This document shows, piece by piece, positions 49,943-62,789 of a stretch of DNA of 64,000 bases. The translations under genes and the position numbers were made by a program. The notes under the pieces are model-generated. The model did not search any database and was not told the DNA's origin. It saw only the letters and a list, made by a program, of their open reading frames with translations. This stretch comes from Dolomedes plantarius (lineage: Eukaryota > Arthropoda > Arachnida > Araneae > Dolomedidae). The first letter of the stretch is position 1, and every line of letters begins with the position of its first letter. Location of the stretch: contig OU015498.1 of assembly GCA_907164885.2 (NCBI GenBank), positions 85,951,642 through 86,015,641 on the forward strand, written 5' to 3'.

Positions 49943-51188
49943 AAGGGTTGTTGTACGTAAAATTTAATTTTTTTTATTATTCACATGCATATCGCATTGA
50001 TTTTTTTAAAAGCCTTTTTAATAAATCCACATGCGTGTGAACATTTGAACAATTTGTAATTTATTTAAAAAAATTAAAGTCAAAATTTAAAGCAAGTTTA
50101 GTTTTTAGCATACCAATAAGTCTAGTCTGAAACCTTTTATCTTCAGGCTTTATGGAAAAAAATATGAAAATTTTTAATCTCTTTAAGGCGCATAAAAATA
50201 TAAATTTGTCAGAATAACTTTTGCTTCAGAGAAAATATTTCCAGAATTTTTTTTCTAGATCAAAAAGCCAGAACACAGTTTGATGAAAACCAAACCAAAG
50301 GACTCTGTACAAAATTTCATAGAGATAGCTTTCAAAGAAATTCAGATGTCTCCCTGTAAAGAAGACAACCCAGAGAAGATTCCGTTCCGAGAAAAATAGA
50401 CTTAAAGAAAGAGATGGATAGGCAGGGTACACATACCTTTGTACGTTATTGAAATTTATCTAGAAAAAAAATTGTAGAAACAAGCGGTTTGTGTTATTTC
50501 AGTTTAAAAGTTCGATAAGTTCGATAGTTTATTTTAATATAAGAAAATAAAAATCTACATTTTTAGAGATTTTCGTGTCGTGAAACCCTTTAAAATGAAA
50601 TACAATTTCCGTAAACTTAATTATTTTTCATATTAGTGAGAAAGTAGAGCAGAAAACGTGAGGTATGTTCTCATGGAAGTCCAGGAAGTTTTTTTATATA
50701 TATTTGTGAGCACATGCAAGTTTTTTTTTTGTTCGACATCTCCTATGCCAATATTTTAGGCCCCTATGTTGGAAAAAAAATGACAGTACAGCTCCAAAGA
50801 AACAAACCAATCATATATCCCTTATGTTATAATGATCCATAGTGCAGCCAATTTTTTCCTAAGAGATGTTTTTTGAACTGATCCATAGCGTATATTGTCC
50901 TTGAACGTCAAACTGAACTATGGATGACTATATGGTATGAAAGCTGACTCAAGCTGAACATTGGTATGAAAAATCAATCTCGTTAGAGGTGCGATTGTAG
51001 AAGCCCCACGTTTTATCCCCAATATTTGCTGTAGTTTGCTTTTACCCAAATATGCTGGAATTTTTCTCACTTGTAGCGTGTGAGTCCTTCCCTGAAGCAG
51101 GTAGGGAATGATCGAAAATGTGACTTACTTACTTTGTCTGCATAGATAAATCGGGACAGCATTCATTCTTGTAGTAATTAGCTGTACT
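49943..51188. other. Unassigned AT-rich sequence
   Basis: No exon or transposon end recognised; frames up to 68 codons are unsupported. Confidence 0.35.
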
Positions 51189-51345
51189 AGTGGTCACCAT
51201 GGGCTTAAAGAGAAAGCATCTAGTGACTTGACGGCCCGAGGTTCAAGTCGTTAAAATGACCATATTGGACTGGATTTGTCACGTGGGGTCAGCAACTCTT
51301 TCGGTACTTTGTCGCCTTTAAATTCTCCTTCTAGGTAAGACTTTC
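51189..51345 (+). repeat. tRNA-like SINE relic
   Basis: A-box-like TAGTGGTCACCATGGGCTTA and B-box-like CGAGGTTCAAGTC. A downstream GTCACGTGGGGTCAGCAACT body differs from family 1. Confidence 0.45.
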
Positions 51346-51588
51346 ATGCAAGCTGTTTTACTTATAATGTTATATATTGGGATGTGATTGACTCAGCAGT
51401 GAAACATGATGAGGATAGATTTCTAGAAAGAACAAATCCTCCAGTTATCTATATATTTTTCCTTTAACTACCTCAACTTTTTTTTTCCTCCTGAGATTTT
51501 GATCCACATTTTTGCCACCACATAGACAAGACCATTTTTAGTGACCCCGGCACTCATCAGAAACAATAAATGGAGAATTTTTCTAAAT

Positions 51589-51959
51589 CAGGGATACTCA
51601 AACTGCGGCCCACCAAGCATTTATATGCGGCCAGAAACACTCACGTTGATTAGCATGCAGGTGCTTTTGTAAACACAATTCTGGACATTAGTGCCTGAAA
51701 AATACAAAAATATACAATAATGTGCCACCTGACCGTATCTTTGTGAATCCTCAATTTCCAAAACGAAATAGGCGAAGAACGTATATAAAAATCGGCTTAC
51801 TGATTCTTACCTTGATGACGTATTGAACAAGTAATAAACCTGATTAGTCTAAAATAGTCAAAAGTTTGCCTCAACGTAAAAAGTCACACTCATTTTTGAA
51901 TAAGCGTTTGAAAACACTTAGGTTTTGGTTTTTTTTTTTAAAATGGTTGAGTACGGCTG
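51589..51959. mobile_element. Non-autonomous hAT element (371 bp) with perfect 8-bp target duplication
   Basis: Flanked by TTCTAAAT (51581-51588 and 51960-51967). Ends CAGGGATACTCAAACTGCGG and GGTTGAGTACGGCTG. The inverted ends share CAG...TACTCAA.C. No coding sequence. Confidence 0.82.
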
Positions 51960-51967
51960 TTCTAAAT

Positions 51968-52790
51968 AATCGTCCAAAGAACGATGACATTGGATTCCTG
52001 CAGATCCGATTCTTTTGTAAATTATATATGCACTTGCCATCAGCGTAATACAGATATTTGATAGATTTGCAAAACTAGCTGTAATAAAGCGAATTTTCAA
52101 CTCACAAGAAAATCAATGCATTTGAATCTATCCAAAATTATAAATATATTATCATGATAGATTTAAGCTAGAGAACAAGCGTGTGATTTGTTTTGAGTTT
52201 TTTTTTTTTCACCTTCAGAACTTTTTTTTGTTTGCTGTTGTTCCCTGTGCAGCTGAAACTTCCGGATGGTTTTGAGTCATTTCTGACGTACACTGATAAG
52301 ACGCATAAATGCTGATAGAGGACACATCCGAGAAAAGTAATATATGTGCATTACTCAGAATTACGTTCATCGAAAAAGAAATAATCTGCTGCATCAGATT
52401 TACATACATTTCTGCTGAACTTATTTTGAAGATTTTGAGAAGACTCCGTAAGCCTAACTTGTAAATATAGATGACTGCCGTGTTACAACAGCTTCAGATA
52501 ACAGATTTAGATACTTGTCTTAATACGACACAGTGACCTATATTAAGTAAAAATATAAAACAAATCTCCCACAAAAGTGGCAATTCAGATAATAACGGTA
52601 GCCAATGTTTAAAATTTTCAATATTACGACACAGCAAAATACTTTGTAACTTATCTACTTGTTTTCAACATAATGAATTAGATTATTCGAATATATACGT
52701 AAGAGTCAAATTAAAAGAATTTCTTCTAAAAATATAAAGTTTATATATAAAAATTTGGTATTCAGAAAAAGAAGTTTTTGTTATATGTCG
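51968..52790. other. Unassigned sequence
   Basis: Nothing supported. Confidence 0.35.
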
Positions 52791-52910
52791 GGGTAGTCTA
52801 TTTTTATAGTGGTAAAGACGATCATTTTCAGATCCATTGGTCATAGGATCAATTCCTGCCCTCGGTAAACAGTCGTTAGAAAATATTAGATTCGAGCATG
52901 CTTCCTGTAC
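52791..52910 (+). repeat. tRNA-like SINE relic
   Basis: A-box-like TTATAGTGGTAAAGACGA and B-box-like CATAGGATCAATTCCTGCCC. No family 1 body. Confidence 0.45.
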
Positions 52911-53388
52911 TGAATTAGGTATTAATCTTCTGTTGGTATTACGTTACCTTATAAAGTGGTCCAAAGTAACTGATAGCACTCCATCTGTTTTTCATGCATT
53001 TAGATACAGGCGGCTTCTCATAGCCAGTTTTATTACTCAAATTATTACTCAAATTATTTATTACTCAATTATGACATACATATTCTGTATCAGGACGTTG
53101 AGAAATTTTAAGATCTATCATTATGGGTGATGCGTATATGTGACTCAAGGTTCCCTCTGTGTCATGCATGAAAGTAATAACACATATGTGTCCTAATAAA
53201 AAGAGAAAGCTCGCCTAGTTTATCACAGTTAGAAGGGAACTTAAACATATCACTCAGTTGCATCTTTATCGGTCTTTCTGTGTCTGAAATAAATAATTGT
53301 TTAGACAACATTCCAATTTTTTTTTTCGAGTGCATATGTAAGAACTTTTAGGTGGGACGTGGGCGTTAGATTTAAGATTTAAGATATA
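52911..53388. other. Unassigned sequence
   Basis: A local ATTACTCAAATT triplication lies near 53030-53068. No gene evidence. Confidence 0.35.
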
Positions 53389-53734
<346 letters not shown>

Positions 53735-54240
53735 TAGATATATACACTCATTTATAAATATAGATAGTTTATCCTCCCATATATACAGATATTCATATAT
53801 TTCTTAAGATTTCTTTATCTGACTGAATATGAATTGTTTCAAGCGTACTTTTTCTTAACTACTATCTTGCTTGAATTCATATGACAAAGAAAACCATTTT
53901 TTGCAATTCTAGAGGATAGAAATATTTTTTTTTATCTCGAATAAAAGATGGAGTAAACGATATTAAGAAAATTTGTAGCAATTAACATGTTTTTTTTGTA
54001 TCTTTATTTGCTTTCTTCATAACATTTTAATTCGTTATGTTTATATTTTTCTGTTTTTTTCCTTGCCATTAACGAATTCTCTTATTACAGGAACTGCATG
54101 ATTTTCAGCTTTGATATTTCTTTTGTTCTGATACATCCGTTACATATATGCACTTTTCAATAAATATATCTACCTGCATTTACATTCGCCCTAATACATT
54201 TTCCCATTTAGGTTTAAGATCAGAATAATCATTCCGAGCA
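53735..54240. other. Unassigned AT-rich sequence
   Basis: Nothing supported. Confidence 0.35.
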
Positions 54241-54865
54241 ATGACGACTTAATAAAAAAGAGTAACATATGCCCCTGGATTACGCATTCATGGTGCCTGC
54301 CAAGGGTGAGAACCAGAAAATCACCGCGCATAAACCTATTTTCAGGTTCCGTCAGCAGCGCACGATACATAAAAATCGGTTATAAAAACAGAATATAAAA
54401 ACACCATTTTTCAAGTGCCCGTGGCTTGCTCTCTCCCATTGAAATACCCGGGAAAAACGCCGTTTATTTTCGAACCCCCCATTCATTTGCAAAGTTGATC
54501 ACGCGACATAACAATAGCGCCACCACACGGGGTGCTGGGAAACTAAGTGCCGGCACGCACGCACATGAAGTCGCTGATAGATGGATGCTCTACCATTATA
54601 GGGGCTTGTCTCTGAATGTTGAGGTCTAATTGATAGCCGACTTCCGATTCTGTGTTCGCGACGTTTCACATCGGAAATTAGAAAACGTGATGGCAATAAC
54701 TTCAAGAGTTCTCCCGACGCCTTTTTGTACCGCGAGACTTCATTTCCATCTAAATGTCGAAACAGCTCATCGTGACGTTTCGATTCGCGGAGTAATTGAT
54801 AGGCACACTCTCATGGTAATCTGGTGGCTCGGTACTACAAATTATCAAATTTCCCCACCCACTTA
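54241..54865. other. CpG-richer island of unknown function
   Basis: Clearly less AT-rich than its surroundings, with many CpGs (CACCGCGCATAAACC, GCGCCACCACACGGGGTGCT, GTTCGCGACGTTTCACATCG). Overlapping frames of 67-78 codons on both strands show no recognisable domain. It could be a promoter/5' exon or an old GC-rich repeat. Confidence 0.3.
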
Positions 54866-54949
54866 AGTGAAATCAATTTTTGCTTCAACACTTAACTCTC
54901 AGGATGGGAAATTGCTTGTTATGAATATTTTAAATTCTGCTGCTAATGG

Positions 54950-55190
54950 CGCCCGCTTCGGATAGTGGTTAGCGTCTCGAACTTCCAGAAAGTTGGTTCG
55001 GGTTCGAATCCCAAGTAAGACATGGGCGTTCCTGTGCTCTGTTCCCTCATAGGGAGCAGTGTTGGTTCACCTGTATGGTGGCCCCCTTTAATAAAGTAAC
55101 CAACAAATTCATGGTGCAGATTTTCGATGTCCCCAGGACAAAGTACTTGCCATATTGGGAAAGACAAACAACAACAACAAAAACAACCTA
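54950..55190 (+). repeat. tRNA-derived SINE (family 1) with (AAC)n tail
   Basis: A box GGATAGTGGTTAGCGTCT, perfect B box GGTTCGAATCC, body CCCTCATAGGGAGCAGTGTT, tail ACAAACAACAACAACAAAAA. The best-preserved head in the window. Confidence 0.9.
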
Positions 55191-55678
55191 TCTTGTCAAG
55201 ACAGCCTCAAATTACAAAGGCAGTGAAAGCTACGGGTTATCGAATTTTAAGATTGTTAAGAATTCATTCGTATTAACAAGTACATACGAACTTACCCAAC
55301 ATTTCACATCTATACTCAACATTTTGAATCTATTTGAAGAGATTTTTGGAAGCAAAATATTACACATTTAAGTAGCTTGTATTGTGATGTTTATAGATAT
55401 AGGGAAGTAGCATTTACAACGTGTGCTGTATTTTTCGATTTCAGCAAATAAAAAGGCATAGGTAGGACTGGAAACGAACAACATGCGCAGACTATCGGCG
55501 CATTCTTGGAGGTTGCAAATAGGATGGGTGAATAGAATCAGCCATTAAGAGCTTTTCTATTCGTTAAAAGTGCTTAGTGCGAAATAATCTATGCTTGCAA
55601 TTAGAAACACTTAATTCGACTACTTTTAGCAACTAATTGCGATCAGAGTTGTATAGTGACTGGAACACTTTTCGGATA
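55191..55678. other. Unassigned sequence
   Basis: Nothing supported. Confidence 0.35.
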
Positions 55679-55679
55679 T

Positions 55680-55900
55680 GGACGGAGGTGGCCTTGTGGT
55701 AAGCTTTCGGAGCTGAGGGTGCTCGGATCTAATCCCGGCGTGCGCCACCAAAATACCTCCTTTCGTGTCGTCTCTTCATAGGGAGCAATGCTGGTCCGCC
55801 TATATGGTCACAATTAAATGGTCAGCAAAAACTGCGGTGAATAACAATAACCGAATGTCTATCCGACAAAGTGCCTCCGCATTGGAGGAAAAAAAACAAA
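55680..55900 (+). repeat. tRNA-derived SINE (family 1 body, second head type)
   Basis: Head GGTGGCCTTGTGGTAAGCTT with B-box-like GGATCTAATCCCGG. Body CTTCATAGGGAGCAATGCTG, AACTGCGGTGAATAAC, end GTGCCTCCGCATTGGAGG plus A-run. Confidence 0.88.
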
Positions 55901-55909
55901 CGAACTTTT

Positions 55910-56030
55910 CGGATATAGTTCTGTGTAGTATAGGTTAAACAACTCCACAATCCAAGTCCCTTTATCTAATGCGTATGTTTATATACGGAGTTCGTGTTAC
56001 CGATAAAGTCTTAAAATTTTCAAAAGTTGT
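55910..56030 (+). repeat. Diverged direct duplicate of 56630-56750
   Basis: Both contain GTAGTATA..., a CATGTTTAT-like block and GAG..CG(A)GAGTTACCGA-like text. They bracket the 56.26-56.6-kb repeat. Confidence 0.4.
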
Positions 56031-56254
56031 AAAAAAAATTAGAAAACTTTTAAAAATTGTAACGTTTTTACATCCTCAGTTCCCGTGTTTGAAACTTTTT
56101 AAAAAACTTTTATTAAACGAGAAGAAAGCAAACATATATAATCTAAGTTTGTTTGAAGGACGTTTATTTTTTAGATTACCAATATTATTAATTTTTAAAA
56201 TCTGAATACTTTTTCTTATGTTATGCTAAAAATTACTACAATTAAGTTTCGGTT

Positions 56255-56515
56255 TAAAATTTTTTTCAGGTATTCTCTTCTAACGAAACAACCGCGGGTT
56301 ATTAACGAAGGATTACTTATTGTTGCTTACTTCTTTTTTTTTAATGCAAATTATTACTTTTCAGTTTAACTGTTTAATGCTTGTCCAAGCGATACAGGCT
56401 GGGTTTGGCACGCTGCCAAAATTATAACTCGCGACGACGGACGTCTGAAATTTTGCTTTACCGCGGACTGTTATGGAGAAACGTAATCCTACGTTAAAAT
56501 GTTTTGAAAATCGTG
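56255..56515 (-). repeat. Uninterrupted copy of the repeat that hosts Tc1-like copy 2
   Basis: Reverse complement matches both halves around the 28933-30137 insertion (CGTAGGATTACGTTTC ... TAACCCGCGGTTGTTTCGTT), without the transposon or the CA/TA tract. Confidence 0.8.
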
Positions 56516-57495
56516 TTATCGAAATATAACGCTGAAAAGGCGTAGTGAATGGCACGGTACCATGTACATAAATGAAGGAATAATTAATACTAGTCATTGA
56601 TGAATGTCTGAAACCCTCCTAACATTTGATTATATGTAGTATAGTCAGCGATATAAAAAGCTTCCCCATCCCAAATCACTTTACATAATTCACATGTTTA
56701 TTTATATTCAGAGCTAGAGTTACCGACGTCGAAATAAAAAAAAATTTTAACCCTTTGTTTTTTGCGTTTTAATGCAATAGTCATCAACAATAGTCGAACC
56801 CAAATCCTTTCGTCCTAAAAAAAAATTCACTGACTCTACAGATTTTTTTCCCCTCGTTTCCGAAAAGTCTGAAGCGATCGTTGTCCCACAATGCCGTCCA
56901 CAAACAATAAAATTCCCCCTCCCTTCAAAAAATTCAGAATGAACTGCTGAACACAACCACTTTCTGGTGCTTTTCTTTGAGTATTAAGTATTCATAACCG
57001 CTCGGAGGAACTTTAGGGGGAGCCTCCCCTGAAACGGATCTGGGAGGGGTAGGGAAGGAGAACAGTAACTAGCGTGAGCCTCGACACGCGCTGGGCATTG
57101 TGGGCCTGGGTTCCCGAAAGCATATCGAGTACAGCATCCTCATGACGTGCTCGCCCGGCACGTGGCGGTATAGAGTGGCGCAGACTGTGATTTAAATTGT
57201 GGATCGGTATTATGTCTAGATGAGCTATTAGTATACTGATCGTGAGGCTCGTAGGTACAAACCATTACGGCCCAAACAAAGTGCCGTTGTTTTGAATCAT
57301 GGGTGGGTTAACGATAGGGTGTCTTAGGCATGTGATACTGATTTGCATCCATCTGTTTAGATCCACGGCTTCTTTGCAATACTCTTGTAATTTAGATTGA
57401 AATGTAGAATATTTTGTATTTTTGTTCCTTGCCTATCCGACGAGGGAATTGATCTTCGTGTTAAGATTTGCAAGCCAGGGGTACGTTATTCCCTG
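56516..57495. other. Unassigned sequence
   Basis: A GC-richer stretch lies at 57000-57180 (CTCGCCCGGCACGTGGCGGT) without a recognisable gene. Confidence 0.35.
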
Positions 57496-57496
57496 T

Positions 57497-57795
57497 GGCC
57501 CAGTTGGCAAGAGCAGCGGGCCAGTGATCTGAACGTCCCTGGTTCGATGCTCGTCGCTGCAAATCCACCACCGTGTTGACTAGTGGTGGCCGAGACATGT
57601 AGAATAGGTCGTGGCTGCAATGTCCTCCAAGTTCTCAAATTTATCTCTGGAGGTGCGGGGTCAAGTGTTCCGGTCTCGTCACTTGACTCTGTTCAAAATT
57701 ACGTGACCGATCATTTAGCCAAGTCGGACTCCGACCCTTGTGGTGCTAATTCAAAACAGGAGCCGCCACTTTCAGCCCAATAGCCTATTAGGACC
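57497..57795 (+). repeat. tRNA-derived SINE (family 2), copy 1
   Basis: A box TGGCCCAGTTGGCAAGAGCA, B box GGTTCGATGCTC, and a body (GTCCTCCAAGTTCTCAAATT, TTCCGGTCTCGTCACTTGAC) shared with 60768-61145. Confidence 0.85.
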
Positions 57796-58798
57796 TAGTG
57801 AATGGAACCTCCAACCAGGGGGCATTAGCAACCACCACGTTATTCCCAACTAAGTGGCAACACTTCGAGAAATCAGAAGATCTCAAAGAGAAATGGTTCT
57901 TCTCTGGGCTATTCATATTTAAATTAATATATCGTGGAAGCTTCCTTACCAAACCAATCAGATATGGCAAAAGAGGATTGTGGGGTATACTTTTCAATGA
58001 TGTGCGTAATTGTTGCTATTTTATAAAGATCTCTACATGCATTTTTTAAAATTTTTAAATATTTTTACCCGCAAGAAATTATTTTTATTAATATTTACTG
58101 TCCAGAGTTTAGTGCCTTTGGAGTTGTTACGTTTGGGTTAAAAAGTTTGTTTTCCGAAGAACATGGGTTTCTTTTTACGGGGATTGAAACGTTAACTGCT
58201 CACTTTTGTTTAGAAATTTTACGATGGACAGCATTCACAAATGAAGAGAAAAGGGGAAGGCATAGTTGTCCCCATTTATTGCTAATTTACCAAAAGGAAT
58301 TTAGCAATTTAAATAAATAAATATAATACTAAAGTTCTAATTAGTTTGTAATTAAGTACAGCGAAAATGGCCCTCATCATCATCATATCTGTAAGAATAC
58401 AGTCCCCACTACACGAATAGGAACAACACAAGAAAAGTATTGTTAAAATCGGGTTACTGAGGGATAAGTATATTCCCTTATATTTCATAGCTTATTCCAC
58501 ATTAAGTTTATATATAGCCCATACTTGAAACAGGAGATTTTTGTTCATGGAATATTTCATGACGAATTTTGTTTACGGAGAAATTCGTGATACCCGATAG
58601 TTCTCTCCATAGTGGGCTGGATGATTTAGCTTCGGGAGTCACCATTGAAAATAAAATGCAGCATTTGGAATTCCTCTCCCTGTAGCAAGCTTGTCAGCTC
58701 TGCCATGTTGCGGAGCCCGTAACAAGGGTGAAACCTAAGTCCACGGCACCTGAGTACGTTGGAGATGCATATCTTTCTTTAATCTTCCATTTCGTAAC
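57796..58798. other. Unassigned sequence
   Basis: A (CAT)n run is near 58375. No gene evidence. Confidence 0.35.
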
Positions 58799-58799
58799 C

Positions 58800-59722
58800 C
58801 AAAGATATCAACTTTCGACCTTAGGTCTCAGAGTAAGTAACTTGCTTTTCTAATTAAACTCTCATTTGTGCTTGTATGTCGAAAAGAGTTTCTGTCACAG
58901 CCCTATTAGCGATTTATGAACTCCTTAGGTCTCAGACCTAATTTCTAATTAAACTCTCATTTGTGCTTGTATGTCGAAAAGAGTTTCCACCACAGCCCGA
59001 TTAGCGATTTACGAAATCCTTAGGTTTCAGACCTTTTTTCTAATTAAATTCTGATTTGTGCTTGTATGTCGAAAAGAGTTTTCGGCACAGCCCGATTAGC
59101 GATTTTTGAACTCCCTAGGTCTCAGAGTAAATAACTTGCTTTTCTAATTAAACTCTCATTTGTGTTTGTATGTCGAAAAGAGTTTCCGCCACAGCCCGAT
59201 TAGCGATTTATGAACTCCTTAGGTCTCAGAGTAATAACTTGCTTTTCTAATTAAACTCTCATTTGTGCTTGTATGTCGAAAAGAGTTTCTGTCACAGCCC
59301 TATTAGCGATTTATGAACTCCTTAGGTCTCAGACCTAATTTCTAATTAAACTCTCATTTGTGCTTGTATGTCGAAAAGAGTTTCCACCACAGCCCGATTA
59401 GCGATTTACGAAATCCTTAGGTTTCAGACCTTTTTTCTAATTAAATTCTGATTTGTGCTTGTATGTCGAAAAGAGTTTTCGGCACAGCCCGATTAGCGAT
59501 TTTTGAACTCCCTAGGTCTCAGAGTAAATAACTTGCTTTTCTAATTAAACTCTCATTTGTGTTTGTATGTCGAAAAGAGTTTCCGCCACAGCCCGATTAG
59601 CGATTTATGAACTCCTTAGGTCTCAGAGTAAGTAACTTGCTTTTCTAATTAAACTCTCATTTGTGCTTGTATGTCGAAAAGAGTTTCCGCCACAGCCCGA
59701 TTAGCGATTTATGAACTCCGAA
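58800..59722. repeat. Satellite with four-monomer higher-order repeat (397 bp)
   Basis: TGTATGTCGAAAAGAGTTT recurs at 58873, 58968, 59063, 59167, 59270, 59365, 59460, 59564 and 59668. Spacings are 95, 95, 104, 103, 95, 95, 104, 104. Variant-specific text (GTCACAGCCCTATTAGC; TTAGGTTTCAGACC) repeats at 397-bp intervals, so four monomers form a higher-order unit present twice, plus one extra monomer. Confidence 0.93.
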
Positions 59723-59728
59723 TTAATA

Positions 59729-60076
59729 TTATTCTACAGTACTTAACCTAAAATAAGCTTTATCCTCTCCGTACTTTTCCATCATTATTAAATAGTCTCT
59801 CGTTGTCCGAACAATTCCCCCCAAAATACGAGTCACGCGCACCGCATTAACCCTGCAAAGTGTAAAGAGCTTGTGGCTACGAACCCTCGTGCGCGTACCC
59901 AAACGATCCCGGGCATGGCCGCGTGCTGCCCACGGTGTACGGCCCGTGCAAATATTGGAGACTGACGTCTCGAATAGAGAACTGAGTGGTCCCTCTCTTT
60001 CCACGGAACAATCAGCCTGGCTGTTTTTTTCGAGCCAGTTTTTTGGCAGAAAATAATCTTTTAATGGGGTCCTCAT
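59729..60076 (-). other. Unsupported 115-codon open frame in a GC-richer segment
   Basis: An uninterrupted minus-strand frame with arginine-rich text (GHARDRLGTRTRVRSHKL) lies in a local CpG-rich patch (59860-59970). No domain, signal or homologue is recognisable. A TTTACACTTTGCAG acceptor-like sequence lies inside it. Chance, an exon, or a decayed repeat are all possible. Confidence 0.2.
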
Positions 60077-60767
60077 CGTATCGCTTTTTAAAAAGTCCTG
60101 TAAGCACTCTTGTCGAGCGTTTCACCTAAGCTTTTCAGGGTCGTAAGTATGTGATTTTGGATTAAAAAGTTTTTGAAGGAGTTAAAAAAGACACGTCAGG
60201 GATTTTATTTTTTTAACTCGTCGTGCTGTGTCATACAGATGAATGAATTGAGTATTTTTTTTTCTGAAATGTTAATCTACTTTTAATCGTTGAATTACGG
60301 GAATTTCTGAAGAAAGAACTGGTTTTGTACGGTAATCTGAATTGTCTGCCCGCGTTAAGAGAGAACACTTGAAACTTTATTCTCTCTACGTTGTTTCTCA
60401 GGGTTCTTAAAGTTTCAGAAGGAACTAAAAGAAATAGAAAAAAAAGTTTATAACTGATAGAGGTGGATTTAAAGTTATTAACCTAAAAACGAGGGTACAT
60501 AATAAATTTAAAATGCCTAAAATTTTTAATAACGTTTGATGTTACATGTAAGCTGTTCCTACTTAGAAAATGCTCGAAGTTTTCTAAATAAATTTAGTTA
60601 TTTAATTGTCCTTTCAAATATGAAATTCTAAACTCGTTGACGACATAGGAAAGAAAGATTCAGTTTTCTCCCAAACTATCCAGAAAAATTTCCCCTGAAA
60701 CATGAATATCAGAATACAATTATTTTCTAGCTTTATTATTAACATCTTTTTCTAGATTTACTAGGGG
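60077..60767. other. Unassigned sequence
   Basis: Nothing supported. Confidence 0.35.
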
Positions 60768-61145
60768 CGCGGTGACCCAGTTGGCAAGAACAGTGGGCCA
60801 GTGATCTGAACGTCCCTGGTTCGATGTTCGTCGGCGTAAATCCACCGCCGGGTTCACTAATGGTGGTCGGGACATGTGAAATAAGTCGTGGCTACAATGT
60901 CCTCCAAGTTCTCAAATTTACCTCTGGAGGTGCGGGGTAAAGTGTTCCGGTCTCGTCACTTGACTCGGTTCAAAATTACGGGACCGATGTTCTTCGAGGT
61001 CAAGTCAGACTTCAACCCTAGTGATACCTCACCTTAAAGTGAAGCTACTGACTACACTTCACCAAGAACCTAGGATTTGAGGACCTAGGTCCTTTGGACT
61101 TGGTATAGGCTTTCCTACACCAAGGGGATTGGAAAGAACAACAGA
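60768..61145 (+). repeat. tRNA-derived SINE (family 2), copy 2
   Basis: A box GGTGACCCAGTTGGCAAGAA, B box GGTTCGATGTTC, then the same body as the 57.5-kb copy plus a 3' part (TTCACCAAGAACCTAGGATT, CCTACACCAAGGGGATTGGA) and AACAAC tail. Confidence 0.87.
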
Positions 61146-61380
61146 TTTACTGTCTAGCTTTAGTGTTATTTAGTCTTAGCCTCTATATACACGCACATTC
61201 ATTTTTGTACTAAAATACTATTTTTGATTTCATCGTAGAGGCAGCTTTGAAAAATGGGGGGGGGGGGGAAATTGATAATGACCCAAAAATTTTGGATATA
61301 AAAACGACGTTTTATTACTATAACAATGAGGAGGAAATGCCCACAGTTCGACATTCTTCGACTGGATAGCTATTGAACGT

Positions 61381-61426
61381 ACATACAAACACATCAGATT
61401 TTGAAAAATCTGATGTGCTTGTATGT
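61381..61426. repeat. 22-bp-arm hairpin with 2-nt loop
   Basis: ACATACAAACACATCAGATT/TT pairs with AAAATCTGATGTGCTTGTAT/GT, one mismatch: a near-perfect short palindrome. Confidence 0.85.
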
Positions 61427-61880
61427 ATGTATCTGATGTGTTTTGACGTGTAACTCCACATTCTTAAAGCTTCTGTTTCATTATATTCGTAAGATATTTT
61501 CAAAGGATTCCGAAATTTCTCGAGTAAAGGAATTTTATTGTTATTGAATAAAATTGACTTTTTTCATGGAATAGAAGGAATTTAAAATACAGAAACGTAT
61601 GAAGTACTAGCGTTATACAGGTATTATAAATGATAAAAATTGGAAATGTTGATAACTTTTGAAAGTTTCCAGCCAATTATTTACTGACAAACATACAAAT
61701 ATGCGCGTATGTGTGTGTATATGCAAACTTAAAGTTATACTATTTACAATAACAAAACTTATTATAGTATATAAAGAGAATGCGGTTTTTGATTTTGCAT
61801 TCAGTATTGACAGTGGTACAACCAAAACCCTTATTTAGGGGACTTTTCCAGTTGCCAAGGGATAATTGTAAGGTTATCTC
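61427..61880. other. Unassigned sequence
   Basis: Nothing supported. Confidence 0.35.
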
Positions 61881-61929
61881 TAGGGGTACGTAAATTTCGC
61901 ATAAAAATATCAAAATTTCGCAGTTATTC

Positions 61930-61987
<58 letters not shown>

Positions 61988-62345
61988 TCAAAAATTTCAC
62001 ATTTATTTAAAAATCACAAGTTTACTTACTTGGTTAGGTAAGTATCAAAATTCTTCGTTAAAAGCTAACATTGAAGTAGTCTCCATTCTCTTAAGTCTTT
62101 AGCAATAGGTAATAAGCAAATTTCGAGAATGAGATTCCTCAGTTAAAGATCATGGATGGTCTTAGATAAGCAATTATGTTAATAAATTATTACTATTATT
62201 ACCTAATTTCACTTAAAAAGCCGTTTATCACCGAATTTTCACTGAAAAGTAGAAAAAAAAATACTTTTCGCATTTATTAGCTCATATCGGCAAATTTCGC
62301 ATTTATTCACATCTATTTCGTAAATACGAAAATGACGTATCCCTA
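61881..62345 (-). mobile_element. hAT-type MITE, second copy (465 bp, inverted)
   Basis: Ends TAGGGGTACGTAAATTTCGC and AATGACGTATCCCTA; reverse complement is collinear with 23878-24354, including the internal (TA)n (61934-61983). Flanks GTTATCTC and ATAATCTA match at only five of eight positions, so the target duplication is eroded. Confidence 0.82.
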
Positions 62346-62544
62346 ATAATCTAGTTTTGCCCCCAAATTTTGCCTCCTCTAAGTTCCGCTACGGAGTACA
62401 GATAAACATGTACAGAAAAATTTTCTTATGATGTGCAGCTAGTTTACTCTTCACTGGTGGAGCGCTTGATAAACACCAACACTGACTGATCATAGGTTTG
62501 GGTACACAGTTATATCATTATAAGGTACAAAATTGTACAAATAG

Positions 62545-62745
62545 CACCATGAGATTCCAAGCAGTGGGCTTGGGTTCGAATCCCGAATAAGGCTTGAACG
62601 TTACCGTCTTGTCCCCCTCATAGGGAACAATGCTGGCTTACCTAAATGGTAACAATAAAATAACCAGCAAGACTTCGGGGTGAAAAGCAAAAGGCGAAAG
62701 TTTCACGACAAGTGCTCCGTTTAGGAAAAAAAAAAAAAAAAAATA
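62545..62745 (+). repeat. tRNA-derived SINE (family 1)
   Basis: Eroded head, perfect B box GGGTTCGAATCCC, body CCCCTCATAGGGAACAATGC, end CACGACAAGTGCTCCGT, then an A-run of about 18. Confidence 0.82.
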
Positions 62746-62789
62746 GTTGAATTGTTATTTTTAAGAAACCAGTAATCAAAAAGTAACAA

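Noticed and set aside
54499..54866. Host coding exons in the CpG-richer island
   Set aside because: Competing frames on both strands, no recognisable domain, no consistent splice-site model.
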